Shown piece by piece: positions 13,032 to 24,081 of a DNA stretch of 64,000 bases (its first letter is position 1; each line of letters starts with the position of its first letter). This stretch comes from Stropharia rugosoannulata (lineage: Eukaryota > Basidiomycota > Agaricomycetes > Agaricales > Strophariaceae), in NCBI GenBank assembly GCA_028532985.1, contig JANCIK010000001.1, forward strand, positions 3,968,001 to 4,032,000. The letters are read 5' to 3'. The notes below the pieces were generated by a model that was given only the letters and a program-made list of their open reading frames with translations, made no database searches and had not been told where the DNA came from. The position numbers and the translations under genes are program-made.

Positions 13032-13436
13032 ATGCGTCCTTCCACTGTCCTTCGCGCCCTTCGTCCATTCATCTCTATTCTTTCTGCAAATTACCCGAAG
13101 AAGGTCGCTGACCGGAAGAAAATCGAAAACGCTGTTCGGAAATCATTTAATGCTATCAAGGAGTCGGGAAAGGTGCCCGAAGAGAGCCAAGACGGACATC
13201 TGGTTGTAGCGTAAGTACGAGCCTTACTGTTTCACCCAGACGTACTTACTAACAGAAATCCCCAAGTCATGTTATGTCCAAGGGGCACCCAAGGTATACC
13301 ACTCGAATATTCGGCGACGACGCGTGCGGGAATCGTTACCTTGGATCGTTACATTCATTTGACAACAACGAAAACGAAGACACTTACCTTTCGGAGGCGC
13401 AGGGGAAACATCAAGCTTGGAGGGGTTCCGTCTTGA
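13032..13436 (+). CDS. small spliced protein of unknown function
   Basis: Two exons, 13032-13210 and 13256-13436, join over a 45-bp intron with a GTAAGT donor, a CTAAC branch point and an AACAG acceptor to give 119 residues. The N-terminal half is basic and amphipathic (LRALRPFISILSANYPKKVA, then KKIENAVRKSFNAIKESGK). The C-terminal half is Thr/Lys/Arg-rich and ends RRRRGNIKLGGVPS. No family was recognised. The textbook intron is the main support; a remnant of a larger gene cannot be excluded. Confidence 0.4.
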
Positions 13437-13997
13437 GCCAGCATCGTACAAGGCCGTTACCTTGGTGCGTATCTATTCAAACGAAGGATGATTGTGATTC
13501 TCAACATTTTCCTTCATCCAGAGCTTGTGACTTACTTATATCTTGTTAGGCAACTTCTTGTCGATCTGGAGCCTGTCGTAGTCAATCGTACTCTTTGATG
13601 ATTCGTTTGTCACTGCTCGTCTAATATAACCGATGCACGCAAGACGGTGTACTCGGTCGTTATTCACAAATGAACTGAGCGCCCACTATCAGAAGATCTA
13701 GGCGAAATAATATGCGCACGTCGACTTGTGAGCCGAGGAAAGGTGCCCTGCTAATATTATTCAACGAACTGGCCACGCTCGATGTAGACGCGCTGAATTG
13801 CCCGCGGCGACGCTCCTTCAAGCTCTCGATCCCATCGCGATTTCGCCTGCATTTGTGGCCATGTGCCATTTCCGGTTCTCCAACTTGTCGAGGGGAGGCA
13901 CCATAGCAAGCTTCTCCTTCCAAATGAATATGAACGGGTGCAAAGGGCCAAAGTAAGACTACTGATCGATTTGTAGCTGTGCGAAAGTGCGGGAGGT

Positions 13998-14153
13998 CAT
14001 CAGAAAATCCTGATTTTGCTATGGCACTATGTAGAGGGGGGGATTTGCTATGGCACTATAAGCTGCTATGGGCTACTATAAGGTGCTATACAGATGCCCT
14101 ATAGCAAGCCATAGCAGCTTATAGCATCATAGCAAAATCAGGATTTACTGATG
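13998..14153. mobile_element. fold-back MITE
   Basis: The ends are 26-bp inverted repeats differing at one position: 13998-14023 begins CATCAGAAAATCC and 14128-14153 ends GGATTTACTGATG. The interior is built from further inverted units of the form GCTATGG...CTATAAGCTGCTATG, so most of the 156 bp can fold into one long hairpin. There is no coding capacity. A target duplication was not resolved. This is the structure of a non-autonomous DNA transposon. Confidence 0.65.
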
Positions 14154-15970
14154 GTGGGTGCGTTAGGCCAGGGTCAGGAAGCGCATGTGCGTGTGATATG
14201 GGAGGTGTACTCGGTCCTTGAAGTGAAGCGGGGGATTTCGGGGAGACATAGAATACCCGATTGGGGAGCCATATGCAGCGGAGGGAGTTGAAGTCGATGT
14301 TACCCGTGAAGAAATTGCATGGTGAGAACTGAGGCGAGCCACTAGGGGCATACATATACTGCTGTTGCGGACCAGAGGGGTAGGGCTACGGGATACGGAC
14401 TCGGATGCGGGCATGGATCCGTCTGCCAACTCTTGCTCCTTCTCTTCAGCGGAGGTCATCATCTAGGTATGTTATAATTGGTTATTCCTCAGATCAAAAT
14501 TGAATTCTTTGTAGATGTTACGAACCAGTTTAGCCTTCTGCCGTCGGGCCCTCTCCCGTTCATACGCGACAGCGCAATCGACCCATGCTCTCGCATTCGT
14601 TGAGGACCGTGGGTGGTGTCCCATCGACGCTGCCTGCGGGCGCTGCGTGGGGAAACTATCCCTCCGCAGAGCAGGCTTGAGGCGATTGAATTTACGGTGT
14701 TAAAGAACACTCCGGAGTTGAGCCTGAACCTTCACTACGTGACCCACGGACGCCTTCAATGCACGCAAGCGTGCTTGCCAGCCTCTCCGAACGAGGATGC
14801 CATGAGCGCACGCTTGTAAAGCAGTAGCCCATCGCCCTGAATCTCGTTTGAGCTGTCGGTCAGCTGCGATGCGCCTACATATTAGGGAGCCTTTGGATGT
14901 GTCTGGAATTTTGCAACATGTCGTTCAGCGAGCTTTATCCTTGCCATTTGAACCACGAGCTCCCTGCGTACAAGAGGACCGCAAGCGCATGTTTGTATAG
15001 CAATGATAGAAGCCTCATTTTCCAATAACATTCTATTCGTCTACTGTCTATTGCGCTGTTCGTCAGGCTTCTTCAAGCGTAGTTCCTCGAGCCACGAGTC
15101 ACCATTAGCAATCCGGGGCAAGTGGTTCCCGAGCTTCAGCTTGCCGGCAAGAGAACCTCAGTATATGATCCGCCTTTCTGTTCGCCATGTAACAGTTCCT
15201 GTACGGCTTTGGGTGCATGACTGACGGTGCCCCCGCCGCTTTTGTGGGCGAGGCCTGCCTGTTGGGTACTTTTTTTTTTGCGAGGTGGGCCTGGGTTGCA
15301 TCGTGGAGGGAGTGTATGGGATATGGATGGTGGTGGGAGCCATGGCGGGCGGGATGGCCTTTGGCCTTTGCTTTTCTTGACGTGGGCGGGGGTGTAGCAG
15401 TATCGAGGATAGAGTTTCTGCGATGGGGTGTGACGGGGGTTCTGTGGATCCGAATGGGGGGATGGCTCGGGTGGGGAATGTGGTGGTTGAGGAAGCGCTT
15501 GAGGTCGTGAGGGCGCCCGACTTGTAGGCAGTTGTCGTGGGTATTCCAGAGCCATGTGGAATGGCTCTGGCGGGGATTGGGAACGGCAGGAAGAGAACCT
15601 GGCGATAGGCAGGAAGCAGCGCCGGCCCTGCCTATCCCGGGTCAGATCAGTTGGTATCGATGTTCGGCGAGAGAAATCTGAAGCAGAACAAGCAGAAATA
15701 AACAGGTAAGGCATGGATGTTATGCGTCGTCAGAATTGGTGGGTAAAAACGGCTCCACATTAAGTACGTCGGGGTACGGCAAGGTATACATGTATGGCTG
15801 AGTCTGCCAAATCCGCGACAGCATGAAGGACCTGCGCGACAACACCCTCATCTGACCCAGGCCCAACATCACGCCCAGAGTTAATTGTGTCTCCCATTAC
15901 GTGCAAGATTAGCAGTCGCAATCAGAAAAACTGACTGCCCTACTGCTGCTCTTTCAATTGTTGATTTTTC

Positions 15971-16118
15971 AGGCGGGAAAGCTTGCCAGCATTCAACCAC
16001 CTTCAACCAATCTATGTACGCCGGTAGTGGAAACGTCGTACACATCAATGGCGGCGTTGTCCTGGGAGTGTTTGCATACTGGGGCAAGTAAGGGGGGACA
16101 ATGATTGTCAACCCCCTA
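15971..16118 (+). repeat. paired-hairpin repeat, single copy
   Basis: One copy of the two-hairpin family also found at 31.1-31.8 kb and 59.6-60.7 kb. Hairpin A (15971-16008) is degenerate here. Hairpin B (16092-16117) is the best example in the window: GGGG, then the palindrome GACAATGATTGTC, then AACCCCCT. Confidence 0.55.
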
Positions 16119-17348
16119 TATGACCTTGGATCGAAGCAGTAGGAATTGAAGAGCGCGCAGTCGCGACCCAGGCAGGGTGGGGAGTGTATGAACAACGTGC
16201 TTTGTTTGCGTTTGTGAGACTTTCAACTTTCAATCTCCTATTGATTTTTATGTTTGATCTGTGTCCAGCTGATTCGGCACGCTCTGTTGGACGCACGTGC
16301 TCACGGTAAACAACTTAGAGAGAAGGTTAAGTTGGGTATTCAACTTTCATTTATCGGAGAATATACATGAATATATTTAAATTTGCTTTGAAACCGCCAA
16401 CTCAAGTCATGACATCCAGTGAAAACAGCTTCCAAGCAAATTTGGAGCAAATTTGACAAAATTTGCAGGTCATCAGATAAGGTTAGGACTAAGATGTTGT
16501 TAGTAAGTTTGCTCCCTCTCCGAGGATAATCATCTGTCAGTAAATCTTATTTCCCCTTGTATCTGACCAGTACTGACTTTATCCAAAAAAAAAATTTGAT
16601 CATTGCAAAATTTATATATTACTTGTATATTACTGGAATATTACTGCTGTATACAGCTGCTATCCACTGATACATACTAATGAGTACAACTTATTTGCAA
16701 ATACATACAACACTGCCACAGATCTAATTAGGCTTTTATTTTCCTATCAAGAACACCAACAGCATTATCTCTGGTGGAATATGGGCAGAACCTGGAGAAT
16801 ATTATACTTTTGCATTGATACTAGGACTGTGGTTTGGCTAGAGAAGTAATTCACCAAAACTCAGATAAAGTAATCATCTGTGCATGGGTAAACTAAGGGA
16901 CTATGGCTGAGCCTGGCTAGTGGTCTACAACCATTAGCATGCAAAACAAGTGGCTAGTAAGCACATGCACAAGAACTGCTCAATGTACAAAGGTGAGGCA
17001 GTTGGGCTCGTACTAGCCACATGGATGATCTGTAATCTAGGCAAGGATGACCTCTCAGTGCGTGTGAAAAGCCACTGTGCAGCAAACACTGAAGGAAACG
17101 CAAGTTGAAAGACCACGAACTCACGAGGAATCACACGAAGAGACACAGGACACATGAGTATTCAAGAGAGTGAGTGGCTACGACAGGAGAGGGCAGATGA
17201 CAGGGAACACAGAGAGATCTGAGGAGAACAGAAAGAAGAAGTGAGGTGAACCCCAGGCGTGAGCACATCATATAGGACATGTCACCTGACGAGGAACAAT
17301 CCCCAAAGAATGGTCGTGTGAGGACAGTGTCCTTACAGTGTGCCATGG

Positions 17349-18290
17349 TGAGAGGTCTACTGTGTAGCTAGACTCGAAATTGCAAAACACAAACACACAC
17401 ACACCCAGCAGAGCAAGATCCTATCCCTTAGATTGAGTGAACACCCTCAACTAAATGGCTAGTATAATCTATGCTCTGCTCTGGTTCCTGTTCTGGGTGT
17501 GTGATGTGTGCACCTTGTGTCCTCTAGTCTTTGTAATAGCAAGTAGTGCCTGCAAGTTTGTTTGTAAGGAGGGGTTTAATTCTAGTAAATCTCGGATAGA
17601 GTCCGGTTGCTAGTGGCGTGCACTAAGCAAAATGATAAATGAAATAAGTTGTTTTTAGCAAACGGCTTCGCTGCACGCACTTCTGGGTCTGGTGACCTCG
17701 TGTGATGCACAGACTCTCCAAAGTCTTTCACCCGGCAGTGCAGTCTCACAGTCTAAACACTACAGCGCAAGTTTCCGTACATGGTTGTACTGACTCCTCA
17801 CTGAGTTCTCCAAATGACCCGGTGGCCAGAAGCTCTCCAAAACTCCTATGATTCACAAATACTTCACAGTTAAAACCCTAACAAAAGCTAAACACAGCCT
17901 GCTGACAGCCTGGGACAGAACCCAGCACACAGATCTAGTGGGTAGACAATTGCTTGCATTACTATAGACAAGGATACAGGTTTATATGCGATGCATGCAT
18001 GTGTACTAATAATAAGGTAAAGTAAATACTAGCAATGTGTGGCCAAAGGTCCGCACATCGCATCTGGGCTCCCCTTCTAGTGTCCCGGTCCCTTGGTGTT
18101 TGCTGTGCGCATGTTGTTTGTTCCCTCGGGCTTTTGCACATCCTTTTTGATGCATGCCACCACGGTCACCCGATGTGTGGACTTAGGCAAATTCTGCCTT
18201 TGTGATGTGCGCACAGCCCTTCACACCGCCTTTGGTACCCGCTCAGCTGTACTCACACCGCACTTTGCTGGTGCTTAACTGTTCTATGCA
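17349..18290 (+). mobile_element. decayed gypsy LTR fragment
   Basis: Starts TGAGAGGTCTACTG and aligns by eye, in the same orientation, with the LTR at 39518 over much of its length, for example CCCAGCAGAGCAAGATCC against CCCAGCGGAGCGAGATCC. Differences are mostly CpG to TpG or CpA. The stretch 17349-17956 is almost the exact reverse complement of about 24690-25297. Confidence 0.75.
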
Positions 18291-18509
18291 CACCTGATCG
18301 CTCACACAGATGGACAAACTATGCACTTTTAAAACTGTACAGTTCGCTGTCCAATCCTTTTCACAATAGGTGCGTGCAGGCACTCATAGTCATGATGCAC
18401 GCTGATAGCTATAGACTATGAGTCAGGCTCAACTCTAGTCTCTCTGTGTTTCCTGCATGCAGCTATCCCACTAATGGAACTTCTGACTATTTACACCCAT
18501 AGCCAGAAA

Positions 18510-19042
18510 GCAGCCCCATCAATGCTCTTCAGCTAAGCAGGTTATAGATGTCTATGCTCCTCCTGGTACCTCTCTGCTAAGCAGACTGTGATGTTTAAGG
18601 GTCTCGTAAGTTCAGTCCAGATGTCCACTGTACAGTGCTTGCAAGTTCGTTTTTAAGGAGGGGTTTAATTCTAGAAGTCTCAGATTAATGTCTGGCAACC
18701 TCTGCTGAGTGCAGGGTATCAATGGTAATGTATAGTTTTGATGGTGGCTCTGCAGGGTTTATTCTGCTGAGTGGGTTTGAGGTCCGGTGACTGATGCAGG
18801 TGCTCACACAAGCTGGTAATCCCTGTAGACGACATCTCAAAGGGGCTCAGCAGAACACATCACAAAGGCAAAATTTGCCTAAGTCCACTCGTCAGGTGAC
18901 CGTGGCACACGCGCTGGAGTGTGTGATGCCCGAGGGAATGAACAATGCACACAGCACAGACTCTGCTGGGGAGCTTTGGCAGCGGTAGCTAGGCCTCAAT
19001 GACCAAGAAGGAACCGCCCAGCGGAGTTTAACAGCATCTCTC
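18510..19042. mobile_element. rearranged gypsy LTR fragments interrupted by copia
   Basis: 18520-18815 matches the LTR segment 39603-39904 in plus orientation. At about 18816 the match switches to the reverse complement of 40460-40625 and runs up to the copia insertion at 19043, resuming at 24513. The internal inversion junction near 18815 shows two LTR pieces were fused head to head before copia arrived. Confidence 0.7.
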
Positions 19043-19468
19043 TGTTGGAATTCCGAGAGTCAAGGACAAATAACGACACGAGGATTGCCGCCGCCACGCG
19101 GAGTTCTTTCTGTGTCATATGTATATTTTTAGCACTCTCGTTACCTATGCAATTGCTAGCTTCGATTACTAGCTATTTAACTACACGTTCATACGTACTT
19201 AAAAACCTTTTACTCTTCATGTTTCTTACTACTTGTGAATGCTCTTCTCGAGCTCTTATTCTTCTCATTTTCAGTATATAATGTTGTGCATAAATCTGCT
19301 GCACCTCAGTCGTTTGCACCCTCTTCGAGGCAACGAGCTGAGGTGAGCACAAGTTCTTTTACTCATATTTATGTACTCGTATTTACATGACTTTGTAGGC
19401 TATTCTTACAGGTAAATACACAGTCGTTTGCACCCTCTTCGAGGCAACGAGCTGAGGCTATTCTTACA
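19043..19468 (+). repeat. copia 5' LTR (426 bp)
   Basis: Begins TGTTGGAATTCC and ends TTCTTACA. It holds two copies of a 36-bp unit (19307-19342 and 19421-19456); the first is followed by a 56-bp intron-like GTGAGC...TTGTAG block (19343-19398), the second is not. Confidence 0.95.
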
Positions 19469-19484
19469 GGTTATGAGCCCTGGT
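19469..19484 (+). promoter_or_regulatory. copia primer-binding site, initiator tRNA-Met anticodon arm type
   Basis: GGTTATGAGCCCTGG directly abuts the 5' LTR. It is complementary to the anticodon arm of initiator tRNA-Met (CAGGGCTCATAACC), not to a tRNA 3' end. Priming by a cleaved half-tRNA is known for Drosophila copia, and this fits that mode. Confidence 0.8.
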
Positions 19485-19526
19485 TGTTACCACTGCCTCT
19501 GATTGTTTTTTGCGACTCACCGAAAA

Positions 19527-21224
19527 ATGTCTACAATCACTGCTACTTCTCTCACGGATACTCTTCCTTCTTCGGTTCCGAAACTCGACGCGAGCGGCGT
19601 CAACTGGGCTATTTTTGCCGTTCGGTTCCAGGATGCTGTCGAGGCAAAGGGGTTCTGGGGGCACTTCGACGGGACGTCTTCACGTCCAACTGAGGCGCCC
19701 GCTGTTGCACCGCGCGTGGCTACTGCGACTACCACGGCACCGGGTGCTGCTGCTGCTGCTGAACCCGAGGCCAAGCCTGACGACAATACTGCTGCTTTAA
19801 TCTGTCAGTGGGAGAAAGATGAAAAATCGGCCAAATCATTGCTTACCCAAAAGATTCCCGACTCTACGTTGATGCGTGTTCACATGAAGCCAACTGTAAA
19901 GGACCGTTGGGATGCGATTGTGGCCGAATACACAGAGAAAGGTGCTTACGCACAGACTGATCTTCGTACCAAGTTCTTGGAGTCCAAGTGCCACGAGAAG
20001 GGCAATGTTCGAGAGTTCCTGGATGCCTTACGGGTCAAGCGCGAGGAGCTGGTGACCGTTGGCGTGGACATCGATGAGAAGGACTACAGATCCGTGATCA
20101 TATCCTCCTTACCTTATTATCTCTCCAACTTCGCATCATCACAGCTTGCCGCGGCCCGGATGTTTGCTCAGACCAAGACCATTGCCCCTGATTCACTCAT
20201 TTCACTCATTTCCGAGGAGTACGAGCGCCAGAAAACCCAGCGCAACAGGCGCTATGGTGGCTCGAAGTCAAAGGACAGTGACAAGGACGAGGCACTCGCT
20301 GTAGGTCACACGTCAAAGGGCGGCAAGGGCAAGGCGAAACTACCCCGTGGTGTATGCTGGAACTGCGGCGAGAAAGGTCACTACAAGGACAAGTGCCCCA
20401 AGCCCGCAAAAGACGACAAGGGCAAAGGGAGTTCCGCCAAGAAGACCACAGAAGCTGCAAATGCTGTAGCAGCTGGCGATTCCGATGCAGACAGCGATTG
20501 TGTGCTGGCTGCGGATAGCGATGTCGAGGATTCCGACTCTGACTCTTGCTCTGTGGATCTTGCTTCTATTTCTGGCTCTGACTCTGATTCTGAGGCTGAC
20601 GACTCTGATTGCGAGAGCAGCGTGGCTAATGCTAGCGACTGGTTCTCTGATGATGAGGATGGTGAGGTGGACGATGTTGAGCACTGCTCCGACGGCAGCT
20701 GGGACAGAATTTCTGATGGGGAAGACATGCAGTCAGCCAGTGATTCCGAGGACTCACTCTCCGAGGTTTTGGCTACTCACCCCACTTCGGAAACCCCAGA
20801 CGCTGCCCGCATAAACCTCATGGACTCTGGAACATCCCGACACATCTCCCCGTACCGTGATGACTTCGAAAACTTCCACGAAATCCCTCCGAAAGCCTTG
20901 CGCGCTGCAAACAAGGGCAACTTCAGTGCTACGGGCGTGGGAAGCATCACGATAGACATACCAAATGGGGTCGACATCACCAAACTCCGTCTTGATGAGG
21001 TCTTGTATTCTCCGGAGGCGGGCTACACTCTTGTGTCAGTTGGGAAGCTTGATGAGCTTGGGTTTACGCTCACATTCGGAAACGGGAAGTGCACCATCAC
21101 TGGGCCAGACGGCGAGCACATGGGACAGCTTCCGAAATCTTCAAAGGGCCTGTATCGCTTCACGATGGAAGGCGACATTGTAAATGCGGTGGATACTATC
21201 ACGTTGGATCAGTTTCACCGATGA
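19527..21224 (+). CDS. copia Gag-protease polyprotein, N-terminal part
   Basis: Starts at ATG 19527 (AAAAATGTCT context, MSTITATSLTDTLPSSVPKL) and runs 565 residues to a TGA. The capsid region has the copia-type layout (LDASGVNWAIFAVRFQDAV and following). A CCHC zinc knuckle follows, CWNCGEKGHYKDKC. Next is a roughly 110-residue Ser/Asp/Glu-rich acidic stretch, unusual in length. The aspartic protease motif is LMDSGTSRHISP. The frame ends in the pre-integrase segment DQFHR then TGA, and the pol frame resumes at the very next codon. Encapsidates the RNA and processes the polyprotein. Confidence 0.92.
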   Translation: MSTITATSLTDTLPSSVPKLDASGVNWAIFAVRFQDAVEAKGFWGHFDGTSSRPTEAPAVAPRVATATTTAPGAAAAAEPEAKPDDNTAALICQWEKDEKSAKSLLTQKIPDSTLMRVHMKPTVKDRWDAIVAEYTEKGAYAQTDLRTKFLESKCHEKGNVREFLDALRVKREELVTVGVDIDEKDYRSVIISSLPYYLSNFASSQLAAARMFAQTKTIAPDSLISLISEEYERQKTQRNRRYGGSKSKDSDKDEALAVGHTSKGGKGKAKLPRGVCWNCGEKGHYKDKCPKPAKDDKGKGSSAKKTTEAANAVAAGDSDADSDCVLAADSDVEDSDSDSCSVDLASISGSDSDSEADDSDCESSVANASDWFSDDEDGEVDDVEHCSDGSWDRISDGEDMQSASDSEDSLSEVLATHPTSETPDAARINLMDSGTSRHISPYRDDFENFHEIPPKALRAANKGNFSATGVGSITIDIPNGVDITKLRLDEVLYSPEAGYTLVSVGKLDELGFTLTFGNGKCTITGPDGEHMGQLPKSSKGLYRFTMEGDIVNAVDTITLDQFHR

Positions 21225-24074
21225 ATGGGCCATATCTCACCTGTGGTTGCGCAACGGCTTGTTGCCAACAAGTTTGTGACTGGAGTTCGTCTTGAGGACA
21301 CCCCAGCCGGCGAGCCTTTCTTCTGCGAGTCCTGTGTGTACGCGAAGGCTACGAGAAAGCCTGTCTCTCGTGAGCGCGAGGGGGAGCGTGCGGCCGAATT
21401 TGGCGGCGAGATACACTCTGATCTCTGGGGACCAGCACCTATACGCACGAAGGGCGGAAAGCGTTATTACATCACCTACACGGATGACAAAACTCGACTC
21501 ACCAACATTGACTTCTTGAAGAAGAAATCGGAGACCTTCAACTCATACAAGGAGTACGAGGCCTGGGTGGACACACAGCATGGCGTGAAGATCAAGATAT
21601 TGCACTCTGATCGGGGCGGCGAGTACGAGGGGAAGGAATTCACACTTCATCTCAAGAAACGCGGCACGCATGCGAAGCGCACTGTTCACGACACCCCACA
21701 GCATAACGGCGTTGCGGAGCGGCGAAACCGAGTCATCATGGAGCACGTGCGCGCATTGTTGCATGCCAGCGGCCTTCCGAAATCTCTCTGGGCCGAGGCG
21801 GCGCGGCACGTAGTGTGGTTACTCAATCGCACTTCAACCAAGGCTGTTGACGGCAAGACGCCATACGAAGCTGCTTACGGAAAGAAGCCCGACCTCAGCA
21901 AGGTTCGGGAATGGGGCGAGAAGGTCTGGGTACGGGTTGAGGGCGGTACAAAGCTGGGAGGACGGGTACGGCAGGGCAGGTGGATGGGCATTGATGAGAA
22001 CTCGAAGGGCGTGAGGGTATACTGGCCGGAAAAGGGTACTGTCTCCGTGGAACGGAACGTCTACTACGACAAGACGGGAGCACTGTCAGCCCCTCATCTC
22101 GAGGGGGAGCCACATCAGCCGCCGATAATGCTCGAGATGGATGCTGACAAACATACCTCGAATCCGACAGCACCAGCTGCTTCCAGAGCATCCACGGCAC
22201 CCCCAGAACACTCGACAAAGCTTGAGGAGCCCGCCGAGGACCCGAAGCAATCCAAACGCATTCGCAAACCGTCGCAGCGCATACAGGATGTGCTTGAAGG
22301 GCGTGGTACCATGGGACAAGGGGCCGGGAAGCTAGTCGCAACGGGCATTCAATTGCCATCTACGCCAGAGCAGGTCTCGAGTGTGAGCGCTGACTCCAAC
22401 ACTGCAGACTCTGTGCCCATGACCGAGCTAGCTGAAGTCTCGATGGCCGTGGATTTCGTGGAGGAATATGCTATGGCAGCCGAGATCAGCGAGGTCGAGG
22501 CGCTCGAGCCTACGTCACTTACCGATGCACAGGCGCGGCCGGATTGGCCACTGTGGGAGGCGGCTATTCAGGAGGAACTGTCAGCACTACGAACTGCAGG
22601 AACATGGGAGCTAGTCAACGCACCCAAGAATGCCAACATTGTAGGCTCGAAGTGGGTTTTTCGGGCCAAGAAGGATGCGGCAGGGAATGTCGTGAGGTAC
22701 AAGGCGCGTCTGGTCGCGCAGGGGTTCTCGCAGGTTCCAGGGGTCGATTATTTCGATACATTTGCGCCCGTGGCGCGTCTATCTTCTATCCGGACTGTCC
22801 TTGCAATTGCAGCTGCAGAAGACCACGAGATTCATCAAATCGACATTAAAGGGGCTTATTTAAATGGGGTACTCACCTCAGACGAAATCATATACATGCA
22901 GCAGCCCCCCGGTTACCCATCCCCTTCGTCTTCTGGCATGGTTTGCAGGCTGAAGAAAACCTTATATGGCTTGAAGCAATCTGGGAGGAGATGGTATCAG
23001 AGGCTGGTCGAGATCATGGTGAAGGAGCTAGGATTTACTAGGTGCGAGGTGGACCAGGCTGTGTTCTTCAGGAGACGTGGCGACGGAGACTTCATGGTGG
23101 TACTGGTGCATGTTGATGACTGTACCATTGTGGGATCAACAAACGATCTCATCACTGATTTCAAACTCAGCATCACGCGGCACGTGGACATCACGGACTT
23201 GGGTGAAATTCACTGGATTCTGGGCATCGAGGTGCGCCGTGATCGAGAGCGGCACTCCATACATCTCTCACAACGTTCCTACATTAACTCCATACTCACA
23301 CGATATAATCTCGCAGATTTACGGCCCGTTTCCATCCCAATGGAAACAAATATTCATTTTTCGACTGCACAAAGCCCATCTACCACGGAAGAAATAGCAA
23401 AAATGCGGCACGTGCCATACCACGAGGCTGTTGGATCTCTCATGTACGCAGCGCAGGGTACGCGCCCAGATATTGCTTATGCTGTTCAGACTGTCTCGAG
23501 ATATTCACGCAATCCTGGCGAAGCGCATTGGACTGCTGTTAAGCGGATTTTTCGGTACTTAAAGGGGACTATTGATCTTTGGCTTACATACGGCTCTCAG
23601 GCGACAGAATTAACCGGTTACGCGGATGCCGATGGGAATATGGCCAAAGATAGACACGCTATTTCTGGCTATGCATTTTTATTGCACGGCGGAGCTGTTT
23701 CTTGGTCCGCTAAACGCCAGGAAATTATTTCACTGTCAACCACGGAAAGCGAGTATGTTGCGGCAACATATGCGGCTAAGGAAGCACTTTGGCTTCGTTC
23801 CCTTATATCCCAAATTTACGACACATCTCTGGCAGCTACAACTCTATTTTCAGACAACCAATCAGCCATCGCTCTTACGAAAGATCATCAATATCACGCA
23901 CGCACGAAACACATTGACATCCGCTTCCATTTTATCCGCTGGATCGTCGAGAACGGATCCCTTCGTCTTGTGTATTGCCCTACGGACGAGATGGTTGCTG
24001 ACACGCTTACTAAGGCACTGCCTTCCCCGAAAGTCAAACATTTCGCACGTGAACTTGGGCTCGTGTCGATTTGA
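21225..24074 (+). CDS. copia Pol: integrase, reverse transcriptase, RNase H
   Basis: 949 codons in the same frame as the upstream gag-protease, separated by a single TGA at 21222-21224. It opens MGHISPVVAQRLVANKFVTG, the pre-integrase region whose usual HRR(L/M)GH motif is cut by the stop. Integrase core: HSDLWGPAP, then ILHSDRGGEYEGKEF, then the glutamate in HNGVAERRNRVIME. RT: FDTFAPVARLSSIR, IDIKGAYLNGVL and the catalytic box VLVHVDDCTIVG. RNase H: GYADADGNMAKDRHAISGY and STTESEYVAA. The end is TDEMVADTLTKALP. Function needs readthrough of the TGA, or it is a recent loss by CGA to TGA. Confidence 0.93.
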   Translation: MGHISPVVAQRLVANKFVTGVRLEDTPAGEPFFCESCVYAKATRKPVSREREGERAAEFGGEIHSDLWGPAPIRTKGGKRYYITYTDDKTRLTNIDFLKKKSETFNSYKEYEAWVDTQHGVKIKILHSDRGGEYEGKEFTLHLKKRGTHAKRTVHDTPQHNGVAERRNRVIMEHVRALLHASGLPKSLWAEAARHVVWLLNRTSTKAVDGKTPYEAAYGKKPDLSKVREWGEKVWVRVEGGTKLGGRVRQGRWMGIDENSKGVRVYWPEKGTVSVERNVYYDKTGALSAPHLEGEPHQPPIMLEMDADKHTSNPTAPAASRASTAPPEHSTKLEEPAEDPKQSKRIRKPSQRIQDVLEGRGTMGQGAGKLVATGIQLPSTPEQVSSVSADSNTADSVPMTELAEVSMAVDFVEEYAMAAEISEVEALEPTSLTDAQARPDWPLWEAAIQEELSALRTAGTWELVNAPKNANIVGSKWVFRAKKDAAGNVVRYKARLVAQGFSQVPGVDYFDTFAPVARLSSIRTVLAIAAAEDHEIHQIDIKGAYLNGVLTSDEIIYMQQPPGYPSPSSSGMVCRLKKTLYGLKQSGRRWYQRLVEIMVKELGFTRCEVDQAVFFRRRGDGDFMVVLVHVDDCTIVGSTNDLITDFKLSITRHVDITDLGEIHWILGIEVRRDRERHSIHLSQRSYINSILTRYNLADLRPVSIPMETNIHFSTAQSPSTTEEIAKMRHVPYHEAVGSLMYAAQGTRPDIAYAVQTVSRYSRNPGEAHWTAVKRIFRYLKGTIDLWLTYGSQATELTGYADADGNMAKDRHAISGYAFLLHGGAVSWSAKRQEIISLSTTESEYVAATYAAKEALWLRSLISQIYDTSLAATTLFSDNQSAIALTKDHQYHARTKHIDIRFHFIRWIVENGSLRLVYCPTDEMVADTLTKALPSPKVKHFARELGLVSI

Positions 24075-24081
24075 GGGGGAG
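24071..24081 (+). promoter_or_regulatory. copia polypurine tract
   Basis: TTGAGGGGGAG directly precedes the 3' LTR and is the plus-strand primer site. It overlaps the pol stop codon region. Confidence 0.85.

Larger units (their letters stand above)
13437..17348. other. gene-poor region with small repeats
   Basis: About 3.9 kb with no convincing gene. It holds a fold-back MITE (13998-14153) and one copy of the hairpin repeat (about 15971-16118). Overlapping open frames at 15136-15714 on both strands are Pro-rich on one strand and Trp/Gly-rich on the other, and look like composition artefacts. Confidence 0.5.

Noticed and set aside
15136..15714. Pro-rich open frame on the minus strand and Trp/Gly-rich frame opposite
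   Set aside because: Both come from a skewed G/T-rich stretch; no splice joins, no domain and overlapping frames on both strands.
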